Shown one piece after another: positions 33,690 to 41,782 of a stretch of DNA of 64,000 nt. The notes under the pieces were generated by a model. It made no database searches. It saw nothing but the letters and a program-made list of their open reading frames with translations, and had not been told where the DNA came from. The translations under genes were made by a program, and so were the position numbers. The DNA is taken from positions 558,001 through 622,000 of the forward strand of contig CBDANA010000008.1 in assembly GCA_965197385.1 (NCBI GenBank), read 5' to 3'. The DNA comes from G963667915 sp965197385 (GTDB taxonomy: Bacteria; Acidobacteriota; Vicinamibacteria; Vicinamibacterales; UBA823). Position 1 is the stretch's first letter. Each line of letters begins with the position of its first letter.

Positions 33690-35975
33690 CTACTGTTGTG
33701 GCTCGAGGGCACCAGCATACTCGGGCGGGGCATCCGTCTTGCGAACCCGCACGGCGCACACTTTGTACTCGGGGATCTTCGATATCGGATCCTGAGCGGA
33801 ACTCGTCAACTGATTCGCGCTCTTGCGGCCCGCCCAGTGGTAGGGAATGAAGACAGTATCTGGCCTGATCGTTGTCACGACCGACGCCCGCAGCGTGCAG
33901 TTGCCGCGGCGGCTCTCGGCCGTCGCCCAGTCGCCGTCGGCGATGCTCAACCGCACCGCCAGCCGGGGGTGCATTTCGAGCCGCGGCTCGGGGCACTGAT
34001 CGACGAGTGGGCCGATGCGCCTGGTTTGATTTCCGGACAAGAAGTGGCTGACGACGCGTCCAGTGGTCAGGATGATCGGAAATTCGTCGTCCACGTCTTC
34101 GGTCGGCCCCACGTAGGGCGTCACGTTCCAGCGGGCCTTGCCGTCTGGGAAATAGAACGGCCCGGCACCCTTGGCGACAGGGTTCCATGATCCGGGCTCG
34201 AACAGCCGCACCGTTCCCTGCGGCCCTGGCATCGGTACGCCCTCGGGCACGTCGCTGGGACACGGCCAGAACACGCCGTAGTGCTCTTCGATTCGCGCGT
34301 AGGTAATCCCGGAATAGTCCGCGACCCCTCCCTTCGAGGCGACGCGCAGTTCCTCGAAGACCTCTCGCGGGCTCTCAAACGTGAGCCCCTTCTCGCGGCC
34401 AAGGGCCTTCGCGATGTCCTGGATGATTTGCCAGTCGGGCCGTGCCTCGCTCGGGCACTCGACGGCCTTGTTGATCTTGACGACACGACCCTCGGTCTGC
34501 GTAACGGTGCCTTCATCCTCTTCGTGAAGGGAGCCCGGCAGGACGACATCGGCGTAGCGCGCGCTTTCGCTCATGAAGAAATCAATTACGACGTAGTAGT
34601 CCAGCTTCTCGAGCGCCTGCCGGACGAAGTTGTTGTCTGGCAGCGAGACGACCGGGTTGAAGCAGAGGCTCAGCAGTCCCCTGATCTCACCGGTGTCGAT
34701 CTTGCGCATGATCTCGCACGCGTCGACGCCCGGCTGCGGGAGTTCTGCCGGATCCATCCCCCACACGCCGGCGACGTAGGCGCGGTGCTCAGGGTTGGCG
34801 AGGTCACGCCCGCCCGGGAGTTGATCGCACTTCTGGCCGTGCTCGCGTCCTCCCTGGCCGTTGCCCTGTCCGGTGATGGTCGCGTAACCGCAATTCGGCC
34901 GGCCGATGCGCCCGGAGGCCAGCACGATGTTGATGGCGCTCATCACGTTCTTCACGCCGTTGCTGTGGTGCTCCAGACCGCGCGCATGGCAGAGGAAGCT
35001 CGTCTTCGCTGTCCCCCACCATTCGGCGGCTTGGTGGATCGACTTCACCGCGATGCCGGTGACCTCAGCCGTCCGCTGCAGCGTCCATTCGTGCACGTGC
35101 GCCGCGACCGCATCGAACCCGACCGTGTGGTTCTCGATGAACGCGTGATCGAGCCAGTCGTGCTCGATCATCAGGTGCAGGATGCCGTTGAAGAGCGCCG
35201 TGTCGCGCCCCGGCTTGACCGGAAGGAACAGATCGCAGGTCCGCGCGATCGGCGTGATGCGCGGGTCCACGACGATGACTCTGGCCCCCTGCTCGCGGGC
35301 CTGCCAGACATAGTTGGTGGTGATGGGCGCGCATTCGGCGATGTTCGCGCCGCTCACCAGGATTACGTCGGCGCCGAGGATGTCATCCCAGGGGTTCGCG
35401 GCACGATCGATTCCGAACGCCTTCTTGTTGCCCGCCGCGGCGCTCACCATGCAGAGTCGGCCGTTGTAGTCGATGTTCGCGGTGCGCAGGCACATGTGGG
35501 CGAATTTTCCCATCAGGTAGGTCTTCTCGGTTGTCAGGCTGGCGCCGGACAGGACGGCGAACGCGTCCTTCCCGTACGTGTGTTGTATTCGATCGACCTG
35601 CGCGGCAGTCTGGCGGATCGCGGCGTCGTACGCCATGGTTCGAAAGCCGCCGGGCGAGTCGGCATCTTTCTCGTAGGCGTGAAGAAGACGATCAGGGTGC
35701 GCCTGCTGGAGGTAGCGCTTGATGCCTTTCGGACACATCATCCCCTTGTTGAAGGGGAACTCGTACCACGGCTCCACACCGACGACGAGGTTGTCCTTGA
35801 CCTTGAGCTGCATCCCGCACTGCTGGCCACAGAAGCAGCAGTGTGTCCTGACATACTTGTCTGGTTCGACACCGGTGTCGAGCCGATCCTCTCGCGCGTA
35901 GGCGAGATGCGGCCCGAATTCACCGATGGTCTCCCGATCGAGTAGCGGGGTCGTCTCAGTCGTTCGAGCATTCAT
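33690..35975 (-). CDS. molybdopterin oxidoreductase catalytic subunit (formate dehydrogenase / assimilatory nitrate reductase type)
   Basis: 761 residues from the ATG at 35975 (MNARTTETT); the longer frame to 36482 is antisense to the neighbouring gene and rejected. An N-terminal [4Fe-4S] site CCFCGQQCGMQL with NKGMMCPKG at about 46-83, the Mo-cofactor domain with RLCMVSAAAGNK (Cys as the probable Mo ligand, near 172), SGANIAECAPI, CHARGLEHHSNG and GQGNGQGGREHG, and a C-terminal molydopterin-dinucleotide domain (TGRVVSHFLSGNQTRR). There is no Tat signal, so it should be cytoplasmic. The combination with Rieske and a b-type membrane protein is unusual; formate or nitrate as substrate cannot be decided. 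Confidence 0.88.
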   Translation of the reverse strand: MNARTTETTPLLDRETIGEFGPHLAYAREDRLDTGVEPDKYVRTHCCFCGQQCGMQLKVKDNLVVGVEPWYEFPFNKGMMCPKGIKRYLQQAHPDRLLHAYEKDADSPGGFRTMAYDAAIRQTAAQVDRIQHTYGKDAFAVLSGASLTTEKTYLMGKFAHMCLRTANIDYNGRLCMVSAAAGNKKAFGIDRAANPWDDILGADVILVSGANIAECAPITTNYVWQAREQGARVIVVDPRITPIARTCDLFLPVKPGRDTALFNGILHLMIEHDWLDHAFIENHTVGFDAVAAHVHEWTLQRTAEVTGIAVKSIHQAAEWWGTAKTSFLCHARGLEHHSNGVKNVMSAINIVLASGRIGRPNCGYATITGQGNGQGGREHGQKCDQLPGGRDLANPEHRAYVAGVWGMDPAELPQPGVDACEIMRKIDTGEIRGLLSLCFNPVVSLPDNNFVRQALEKLDYYVVIDFFMSESARYADVVLPGSLHEEDEGTVTQTEGRVVKINKAVECPSEARPDWQIIQDIAKALGREKGLTFESPREVFEELRVASKGGVADYSGITYARIEEHYGVFWPCPSDVPEGVPMPGPQGTVRLFEPGSWNPVAKGAGPFYFPDGKARWNVTPYVGPTEDVDDEFPIILTTGRVVSHFLSGNQTRRIGPLVDQCPEPRLEMHPRLAVRLSIADGDWATAESRRGNCTLRASVVTTIRPDTVFIPYHWAGRKSANQLTSSAQDPISKIPEYKVCAVRVRKTDAPPEYAGALEPQQ

Positions 35976-36016
35976 GTGGTCAGCGTACTCCTGTGGAATC
36001 TGTCGCGACTGTCGGG

Positions 36017-37165
36017 TTACGGGAAGAAATTGTCGGCATCTTCGACACCGAGCGGGCCCTGGCCGAGTCCCGTATTGACGTGGACGGGCATCGGCAGCGG
36101 GCGACCGTCGGCCGGCGGCGCACCTCCCCGCCGGCCCCGCCACAGCGCTCCCTGCGCCATGGCCAGCGACGCACGCCGGCAGCGAGGGCAGATCCACTGG
36201 TAGTGGCCGGCTTCGCCACCGGGGATCTCGTACGTGAACCCCAGTTGACGTTCCACCTCGATCAGATCTTCGATGTGCATGCGCGAGCTGAAGGCGTGGC
36301 CGCAGCGGCGGCAGCGCGCCAGTTCCTGTGCTCGCCCGACGTCCTTGTAGAACCCGACGCCGAGTTGCGCCGGCCGCTGAAAGACGTGGAAGAACTTTCC
36401 GAAGGGAAGCCAGAGGAACGTGCCGATCACCGTGATCGCATGCAGAATCGCGATGAACGTGTAGGCGTACCCCTTCATCCACGTGTAACTCGCCGTGAGC
36501 ATCAGTCCCGTGAGACTGACCGCGAAGAGGAGGATCAGCGGGATGAAGTCCTCGGCGAATCGTTGGACCGCTGCCGCGCCCTCCTCGCGCATGCGACGTC
36601 GCACCGCCAGCATCACGCCCGCAATCACCAGGAACGACGACCAGACTAGTGCGTGGAACAGGACGAACGCGATCATTGAATCGTACGGAAACCGGAAGGC
36701 CGGGAACCCGAACGCGACCGCCTCATAGAGGGACAGATCGCCAGGAACGGGACGAAAGTGCAGCCAACCAAACACGAGAGGAAAGGTGATCGCAACGGCG
36801 ATCAGGCATCCCCACATGATGAGCATGTGCGTGAGGCCGCGTAGCTGGTCACGCGCGAAGATGAAGCGATTGGTGAGGACATCGGAGCCGACGCGCCGGA
36901 ACCACGTGCCTGTGTTGCGCAGTCTCCAGCCCCGGCGGAAGAACGCTTGCCAGCCACGCCGCCAGTACACGGCCGTAGGCGGGCGCTGCAGCCACATCGC
37001 GTAGCGATAGGTCAGCCCAAAGGTCGCGAAGATCACGGAAAACGTGTAGCCCACAAGGGCGGCGTCGAAATGGGCAAGATTACGCGAGCCGACAAGGATG
37101 AGCGCCAACAGGAGCAGCGTCGCCCCGAGGCCCCACGCGGTTGATCTGATTACCTGGCGGGCCAT
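36017..37165 (-). CDS. NarI / heterodisulfide-reductase-like cytochrome b membrane subunit with zinc ribbon
   Basis: 382 residues. About seven membrane helices in the first 270 residues with spaced His (LTHMLIMWG, LFHALVWSS, LHAITVIG) that could bind heme b, and a C-terminal soluble part with two CxxC motifs (CRRCGHAF, CPRCRR) that could hold zinc or FeS. First gene of the operon, 41 bp upstream of the Mo subunit. It likely connects the cytosolic oxidoreductase to the quinone pool. Confidence 0.8.
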   Translation of the reverse strand: MARQVIRSTAWGLGATLLLLALILVGSRNLAHFDAALVGYTFSVIFATFGLTYRYAMWLQRPPTAVYWRRGWQAFFRRGWRLRNTGTWFRRVGSDVLTNRFIFARDQLRGLTHMLIMWGCLIAVAITFPLVFGWLHFRPVPGDLSLYEAVAFGFPAFRFPYDSMIAFVLFHALVWSSFLVIAGVMLAVRRRMREEGAAAVQRFAEDFIPLILLFAVSLTGLMLTASYTWMKGYAYTFIAILHAITVIGTFLWLPFGKFFHVFQRPAQLGVGFYKDVGRAQELARCRRCGHAFSSRMHIEDLIEVERQLGFTYEIPGGEAGHYQWICPRCRRASLAMAQGALWRGRRGGAPPADGRPLPMPVHVNTGLGQGPLGVEDADNFFP

Positions 37166-37213
37166 CGGCTCCCCATACGACAGTGAAGGGGATTATATGC
37201 CAAAGTGCCTAAC
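37166..37213. promoter_or_regulatory. divergent promoter region of the Mo-oxidoreductase operon
   Basis: 48 bp between the divergent starts. On the minus strand the AT-rich TATAATCCCC segment (rc of 37190-37199) could serve as the -10 box of the operon. No clear -35 or regulator site was recognised. Confidence 0.35.
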
Positions 37214-37444
37214 ATGAAAGCTAAAGCACCCTGTCAGTATTGCGACTCTCCAGGAGGCGAACAAACACTCAGGAATCAGGTTTGCATGCCACTCAATGGC
37301 CGTGTGCAGTGTATCGACCACTGTATTCATCACCTCGTCGCAGCCTTGAACGCCGCTGGAATACGTACCGTCGCGAGTTGCTGCGGTCACGGCAAGACGC
37401 CCGGACGAATCGACTGTGATGTATACGACCTAGCTGGACAGTGA
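37214..37444 (+). pseudogene. small Cys/His-rich protein, 3' end cut by IS481
   Basis: The frame MKAKAPCQYCDSPGGEQ, then CIDHCIHHLVAALNAAGIRTVASCCGHGKTPGRIDC resembles small zinc-binding proteins of phage or accessory origin with the CCGHG motif. The native sequence ends at about 37414; the last residues (VYDLAGQ) come from the IS terminus. Confidence 0.6.
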
Positions 37445-38416
37445 CAATGTAGCTCATCCGAGCTTCTCGCGAAGCGTTTCGTAGGGTGTCTTCCCCTGGA
37501 ACGCTCCGTGCGGGCGTTGGTCGTTGTAGAAGTTCTCCCATTCGACGAGCTTCTCATTGAGATCGACGGCACCCGTGTACGTCAGCAGCTGATAGCACTC
37601 TTGCTTGTCGGTCCGATGTGACCGCTCCACCTGGCCGTTGAGCTGTGGCGTCCGGGCCTTGATGTAGACGTGCCGGATGCCGTAGTCGGCCAGGTGCCAA
37701 TGAAACTGGGCTTGGAACTCATGGCCACGGTCGGTCCGTACCGGATGCATCCGAAACGGAAACTTCTTGATCACGTAGTCGAGGAAGTGCCTGGCGTTCT
37801 TCTGGGTATGGCGCGTGTAGACCTTCAACGCTCGGATGCGTGTCGCGTCATCAATGGCCGTGTACTGATATCGCCGCGTCGCCCGCCCGTCTTTCCCGAC
37901 GAGCTTCAGGAACGTGACGTCAACCTGCACGTGGTGCCCAGGGACCTGCTTGGCGTACCGGTGCGTGTGCCCCGCTCGTCGCCCGACGCGACTGGGTAAA
38001 CGATTCAGGCCGTGGCGCCGGAGGAGGCGGTAGACCCCGGCTTCGAAATCGTGCTGCCGTGATAGCGCTCGAGATACCAAACGATGCGGATGGGGCCGAG
38101 GTGAGACGTGCGGTGGAGATGAAGGACCTTCTCGACGATGGCGGGGGGCGTGCGGAGCCGGGGGGTGTACGGGCACGGCTTCTGGGTGACCAGGCCCTCA
38201 TCCCCAGGGGTCTCATACGCCTTCTTCCAGACGTAGAACCCTGACCTTGCGACGCCGAAGTAGCCGCAGGTCTTTCGCACGTTGCCGATCCGCGCCGCGT
38301 GCTCCAAGACCCGTTTCTTGCGCCGAATGTCCCGCTGAGCTTTGTTCACGACCGACCTCCAGATTCTGGACACCTACGGGTACACAATGTGTCCAGCGAG
38401 GTCGGAATTTCCTACA
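37415..38416. mobile_element. IS481-family element
   Basis: The ends align as imperfect inverted repeats: TGTGATGTATACGACCTAGC from 37415 and, inward from 38416, TGTAGGAAATTCCGACCTCG, both continuing into CTGGACA. A 5' fragment of the same element is at 51295-51529. Confidence 0.85.
37454..38349 (-). pseudogene. IS481-family transposase with a frameshift
   Basis: The N-terminal part (NKAQRDIRRKKRVLEHAARIGNVRKTCGYFGVARSGFYVWKKAYE) starts at a GTG at 38349; the frame breaks near 38035, where a missing G in the YHGITISEAGVYR-like segment shifts reading, and the DDE domain continues in another frame: VQVDVTFLKLVG, VRTDRGHEFQAQF and QLNGQVERSHRTDKQE. All catalytic residues are present, so it is one base from intact. 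Confidence 0.85.
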
Positions 38417-38580
38417 CCTGAGCCAACACGGCATCCAGGCAAATCTAGGGGAGTGATGGGGATGGAGAAGGAGCCAACGACGGCTCTCCAGGGCGAAATC
38501 TCACAGGGTAAAACTGTCGTCGGAATCTGGAATCTACATGTGCGGATCACGCGCGAGGATCAACAGTGGTTTGCTCAGGG

Positions 38581-39961
38581 GATGTGTCCCGAGTCTTGTA
38601 GAAAAGCGTCGTGGCGGAAGGCTCCTGCCGACTGGTTGACGACTCTACCGCGTTACGCGGCCTGATACCACTGCTCCTGCCTCAGGAAGGCCGCGAGGTC
38701 CTGATGGCCATCGATCTTACGGAAGACGATCTGGCCCACGGCGACGAGGCCGAACAGCACGGTGAGCGCGGCGGCTTCCGTGCTGAAGGACGCCTGGGTC
38801 TTCGTTCGTCGGCGAAATTCACGATTGAGATTCTCTAACGCGTTGGTCGTGCGCAACGACTTCCACATCGCCTTCGGGAAGGTGTAGAACGTGAGCAGCT
38901 CGAGGCCCGCTTCTTCCAGCGACCGCGCGACCGGTGGGCACAACGGGGTCCACTTCTTCAGGAAGGCGTCGTAGGCCGCGCGGGCGGCCAGGCCGTCCGT
39001 CGCATAAAGGAGGCGATGGTAGTCTCGGCGCAGCTCGGGTCGCGCATGCACGGGACAGGCGTCGGCGAGATTGCGTCCCTTGTGGGCGGTACATCGCTGC
39101 ACGCGGGCGGTCGGCCACGTCTCCAGCGCCTTCTTCAGTCCCGCATGGCCATCGGTGACGACCAGCAACGGCGCCGGCAGTCCGCGCTGCTGCAGCTTGG
39201 CGAGCAGACCACCCCACGAGGCCGCCGCCTCGGACGCAGCCAGCTGCATGGCGAGTAGCCGCTTCTGGCCAGTGTCGGTGACGCCGAGCGCCGCCAACAC
39301 CGGGACCATCACCACGCGGCCGGCGAGCCGTACGCGCAGATGAAACCCGTCCAGAAACACGACCCCGTACCGTTCGTCGGTCAAGGGCCGCTGCTGCCAC
39401 ACCGCGAACTGATCCTTCACCCGCGTCACCACGCGCGAAACGGCGCTCTTCGACAGGTGCGCCTCGCCCAACAGCGGCCGGAGAGCCCGGCGGATGCGGC
39501 GGCTATTGACGCCGCCAAAATAGCAGCCCAGCAGCGCCTCATCCACCTCTCGGGTCCGTCGCGCATAGCGCGGCAAGACGGTGCTCCGAAACTCGGTCGG
39601 CGGCCCATCCTGGTCGCGCAGGCGAGCCCGCGGCACCGTAATGGCCCGCGTCCCGTCGCGAGTGGTCACCGTCCGCTCGATCGTGCCGTGACGATACCCG
39701 CGCCGCCCCGATATACGCTCATGCGCGGCGGCCCCCAATGCCGCGAGGAGCTCTTCCTCGAGGACGGTCTCGATGGCCCGACGCACGCCATCACGAAGCT
39801 TGGTTTGGAGATCCTGGTGAAACTGCAGAACGGGCGAAAGGGCTGTGCTACTGTCCGACATGGCGTAATCCTCCGTCGCCGTGATCAGCGGCGAACTGCT
39901 GTTTGAGATTCAGCAGGAGGTTACGCCATTTTCAATTTCTACAGGACTCGGGACGGATCCT
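38581..39961. mobile_element. IS256-family element
   Basis: The ends are inverted repeats with GTCCCGAGTC(T/C)TGTAGAAA in common (38586-38604 and, inward, about 39956-39938). GCTCAGGG flanks both sides (38573-38580, 39962-39969), an 8-bp target duplication as expected for IS256. Confidence 0.9.
38653..39861 (-). CDS. IS256-family (mutator-type) transposase
   Basis: 402 residues, full length. Features: YRHGTIERTVTTRDG, TVLPRYARRTREVDEALLGCYFGG, the first catalytic Asp in YGVVFLDGFHLRV, VVTDGHAGLKKAL, RCTAHKGRNLADA and the Glu region in LRTTNALENLNREFRRRTK. The frame is intact, so the element may still move. Confidence 0.92.
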   Translation of the reverse strand: MSDSSTALSPVLQFHQDLQTKLRDGVRRAIETVLEEELLAALGAAAHERISGRRGYRHGTIERTVTTRDGTRAITVPRARLRDQDGPPTEFRSTVLPRYARRTREVDEALLGCYFGGVNSRRIRRALRPLLGEAHLSKSAVSRVVTRVKDQFAVWQQRPLTDERYGVVFLDGFHLRVRLAGRVVMVPVLAALGVTDTGQKRLLAMQLAASEAAASWGGLLAKLQQRGLPAPLLVVTDGHAGLKKALETWPTARVQRCTAHKGRNLADACPVHARPELRRDYHRLLYATDGLAARAAYDAFLKKWTPLCPPVARSLEEAGLELLTFYTFPKAMWKSLRTTNALENLNREFRRRTKTQASFSTEAAALTVLFGLVAVGQIVFRKIDGHQDLAAFLRQEQWYQAA

Positions 39962-40250
39962 GCTCAGGGATACGAGATCGACTATGCAGCATGCGGATCG
40001 TCCCAGGAGGACGTGAAGAAAAAGTTCCAAGACGGAATGGCTGCCACCATTCATGAGCATCTAAAGTTGTTCGGTACCATCGAGGGTTTTCTTGTCCCAG
40101 CTCCGGCTGGCGCATGGCAAGAGCTGAAGAAGGCTCCAGGGAAACAGCATACGTATTCCCATGTCAGAATACATGAGCTGTTTCCAGATCAGTCAATGCA
40201 GGATGTGTTTCCATTCGACGGGATTGAGTACAGAGGACCAGAATTGCTCG

Positions 40251-40500
40251 ATGCCTGACGATGGTGTAGTTTCACTTGACGTCGTCGTTGCTATCCTAAG
40301 GGCTCATGGAGTGGACATTACATCGCGGTCGTTCAACGAGGATGTATACACTAACGATGATGAAGAGGCAAATCGTTGAAGTGCAGGTATTCCCACCCAC
40401 CGTTAATCATCACATGATGAACCGGCTGGCGCAGAAATTTGACGTCCCGGTTCATCATTTTTATCACCCCGAAGTTGCCCTTGGAAACCCCATGCACTAA
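40251..40500 (+). pseudogene. HicA-like small protein, frameshifted
   Basis: The ATG at 40251 overlaps the HicB-like stop. MPDDGVVSLDVVVAILRAHGVDIT runs to a stop at 40379, while the homologous continuation (KRQIVEVQVFPPTVNHHMMNRLAQKFDVPVHHFYHPE) is in the +1 frame to 40500. A one-base indel near 40350-40365 separates them. The second part resembles the conserved C-terminus of small HicA-like partners. Confidence 0.6.
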
Positions 40501-40509
40501 TGCATGGGG
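40488..40509 (+). terminator. hairpin terminator after the hicBA-like locus
   Basis: CCCCATGCA-CTAA-TGCATGGGG, a perfect 9-bp stem with a 4-nt loop at the end of the HicA-like frame, followed by GTGGTTCT. Likely transcription end. Confidence 0.6.
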
Positions 40510-40627
40510 GTGGTTCTACGCGATGAGTTGATCCGACTGGTCCCACCTAATTCTGGGAGCCGGGATTAGGGCACTGATGAATAGCCGCGATAACCCCAAA
40601 TAGAATGTTGGGCACTCACGTATATAA

Positions 40628-41771
40628 GCGGTGAGTTCAAAGGGTCGATGCAACGCGATGAATGATCACAGCAAGGAGGGATCATGGGTCGCGTTCGTCG
40701 TCCACGGATGTCAGCAAGAGAGAAGGTGGAGCTGTGGAAGCGGTGGAAGCGAGGTGAGTCGCTCAGCGACATCGGTCGGGCACTCGGTCGGATCCCGGGA
40801 GCAGTTCACCACGTCGTGTCAGCCCGTGGGGGTATCCCGCCGCCGTCACGGACCCGGTCGCGACGCTCGCTCACCCTGACGACGATCAGCCGGGAGGTGC
40901 GACGGAACGGTGGCCGACGGCAGTACCGTGCGTCCGTTGCCGACGCGCGTGCCTGGGACCGAACTCGGCGTCCGAAACCCTGTCGGCTCGCCCTCTCGCC
41001 GTTGCTCCGTGCCCTGGTGGCTGAGAAGCTGGCGGCAGACTGGTCCCCACAGCAGATCGCCGGGTGGCTCAAACGGACCTTTCCGAAGGATCCTTGTTTG
41101 CACGTGTCGCACGAGACGATCTATCTCAGTCTCTTCGTGCAGAGTCGCGGGGTGCTGAAGAAAGCCCTGAACGCCCACCTTCGCCGTCGGCGACGGATGC
41201 GTCGGTCCAAGCACGCCAGCACGGCGGGCCAGTGCCGTGGTCAGATCATCGACGCCGTCTCGATTCAAGAGCGTCCGGCGGAGGCAGCGGATCGGGCCGT
41301 GCCCGGCCACTGGGAAGGCGACTTACTGACCGGGGCTCGCAACTCACACATCGCCACGCTCGTCGAGCGCCACTCGCGCTTCCTGCTCTTGATTCGTCTG
41401 GCTGGCAAAGACACCGCCAATGTCGTGCGGGCGCTGGCCAACGCCGTTCGCACGCTCCCGAAGGGGTTGATGGCGTCTCTGACGTGGGACCGTGGGACCG
41501 AATTCGCCTCGCACAAGCGCTTCACGGTCGCCACGAACGTGAAGGTGTACTTCTGCGACCCGCAGAGTCCATGGCAGCGAGGTACGAACGAGAACACCAA
41601 CGGCTTGTTGCGGCAATACTTCCCCAAAGGAACAAACCTCTCGACCTACACGCAGGCTGATCTCAACACCATCGCGCAACGTCTCAACTCACGTCCACGC
41701 AAGACGCTGGGATATGCCATGCCAGCTGATACACTGCGACCGCTGTTGCATTGACCGATTGAACCTGCCGC
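40628..41771. mobile_element. IS30-family element, copy b
   Basis: The inward-facing ends share GCGG-(n3)-GTTCAA-(n2)-GGTC(A/G)ATGCAAC: left at 40628-40654 and right ending at 41771. It is about 1.14 kb with one gene and differs clearly from copy a. Confidence 0.85.
40684..41754 (+). CDS. IS30-family transposase with shortened helix-turn-helix
   Basis: 356 residues from an ATG with AAGGAGGG 7 bp upstream. N-terminal RRPRMSAREKVELWKRWKRGESLSDIGRALGR is a first helix-turn-helix; the second normally reads SLTLAEREEISR..., but here SRRSLTL jumps to TTISREVRRNG, an in-frame loss of about 25 residues. The DDE core is complete: GHWEGDLLTGA, LTWDRGTEFASH, NENTNGLLRQYFPKG. Binding to its ends may be impaired. 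Confidence 0.85.
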   Translation: MGRVRRPRMSAREKVELWKRWKRGESLSDIGRALGRIPGAVHHVVSARGGIPPPSRTRSRRSLTLTTISREVRRNGGRRQYRASVADARAWDRTRRPKPCRLALSPLLRALVAEKLAADWSPQQIAGWLKRTFPKDPCLHVSHETIYLSLFVQSRGVLKKALNAHLRRRRRMRRSKHASTAGQCRGQIIDAVSIQERPAEAADRAVPGHWEGDLLTGARNSHIATLVERHSRFLLLIRLAGKDTANVVRALANAVRTLPKGLMASLTWDRGTEFASHKRFTVATNVKVYFCDPQSPWQRGTNENTNGLLRQYFPKGTNLSTYTQADLNTIAQRLNSRPRKTLGYAMPADTLRPLLH

Positions 41772-41782
41772 CCCTTTTTTTG

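Larger units (their letters stand above)
38462..40258 (+). pseudogene. HicB-like antitoxin gene interrupted by IS256
   Basis: The ATG at 38462 follows AGGGGAG by 8 bp and opens MEKEPTTALQGEISQG, then VRITREDQQWFAQG up to the IS256 at 38581. Removing the IS and one copy of GCTCAGGG restores QQWFAQGYEIDYAACGSSQEDVKKKFQDG and the rest (TIHEHLKLFGTIEGFLVPAPAGAWQEL) to the TGA at 40256. The partial RNase-H-like HicB fold (EIDYAAQG, then FxxGL) is recognisable. The stop overlaps the next gene (ATGCCTGA), as in hicBA-type pairs. Confidence 0.75.

Noticed and set aside
33676..34263. N-terminal extension of the ferredoxin gene
   Set aside because: The extra frame is antisense-like shadow of the Mo subunit gene end, and homology starts at the ATG at 33675.
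34281..35945. Plus-strand open frame of about 554 codons
   Set aside because: Shadow of the molybdopterin oxidoreductase gene on the other strand, whose motifs are unmistakable.
35976..36482. N-terminal extension of the Mo enzyme
   Set aside because: It overlaps the cytochrome b-like gene in another frame of the same strand and has no homology; the cofactor domain follows the ATG at 35975 normally.
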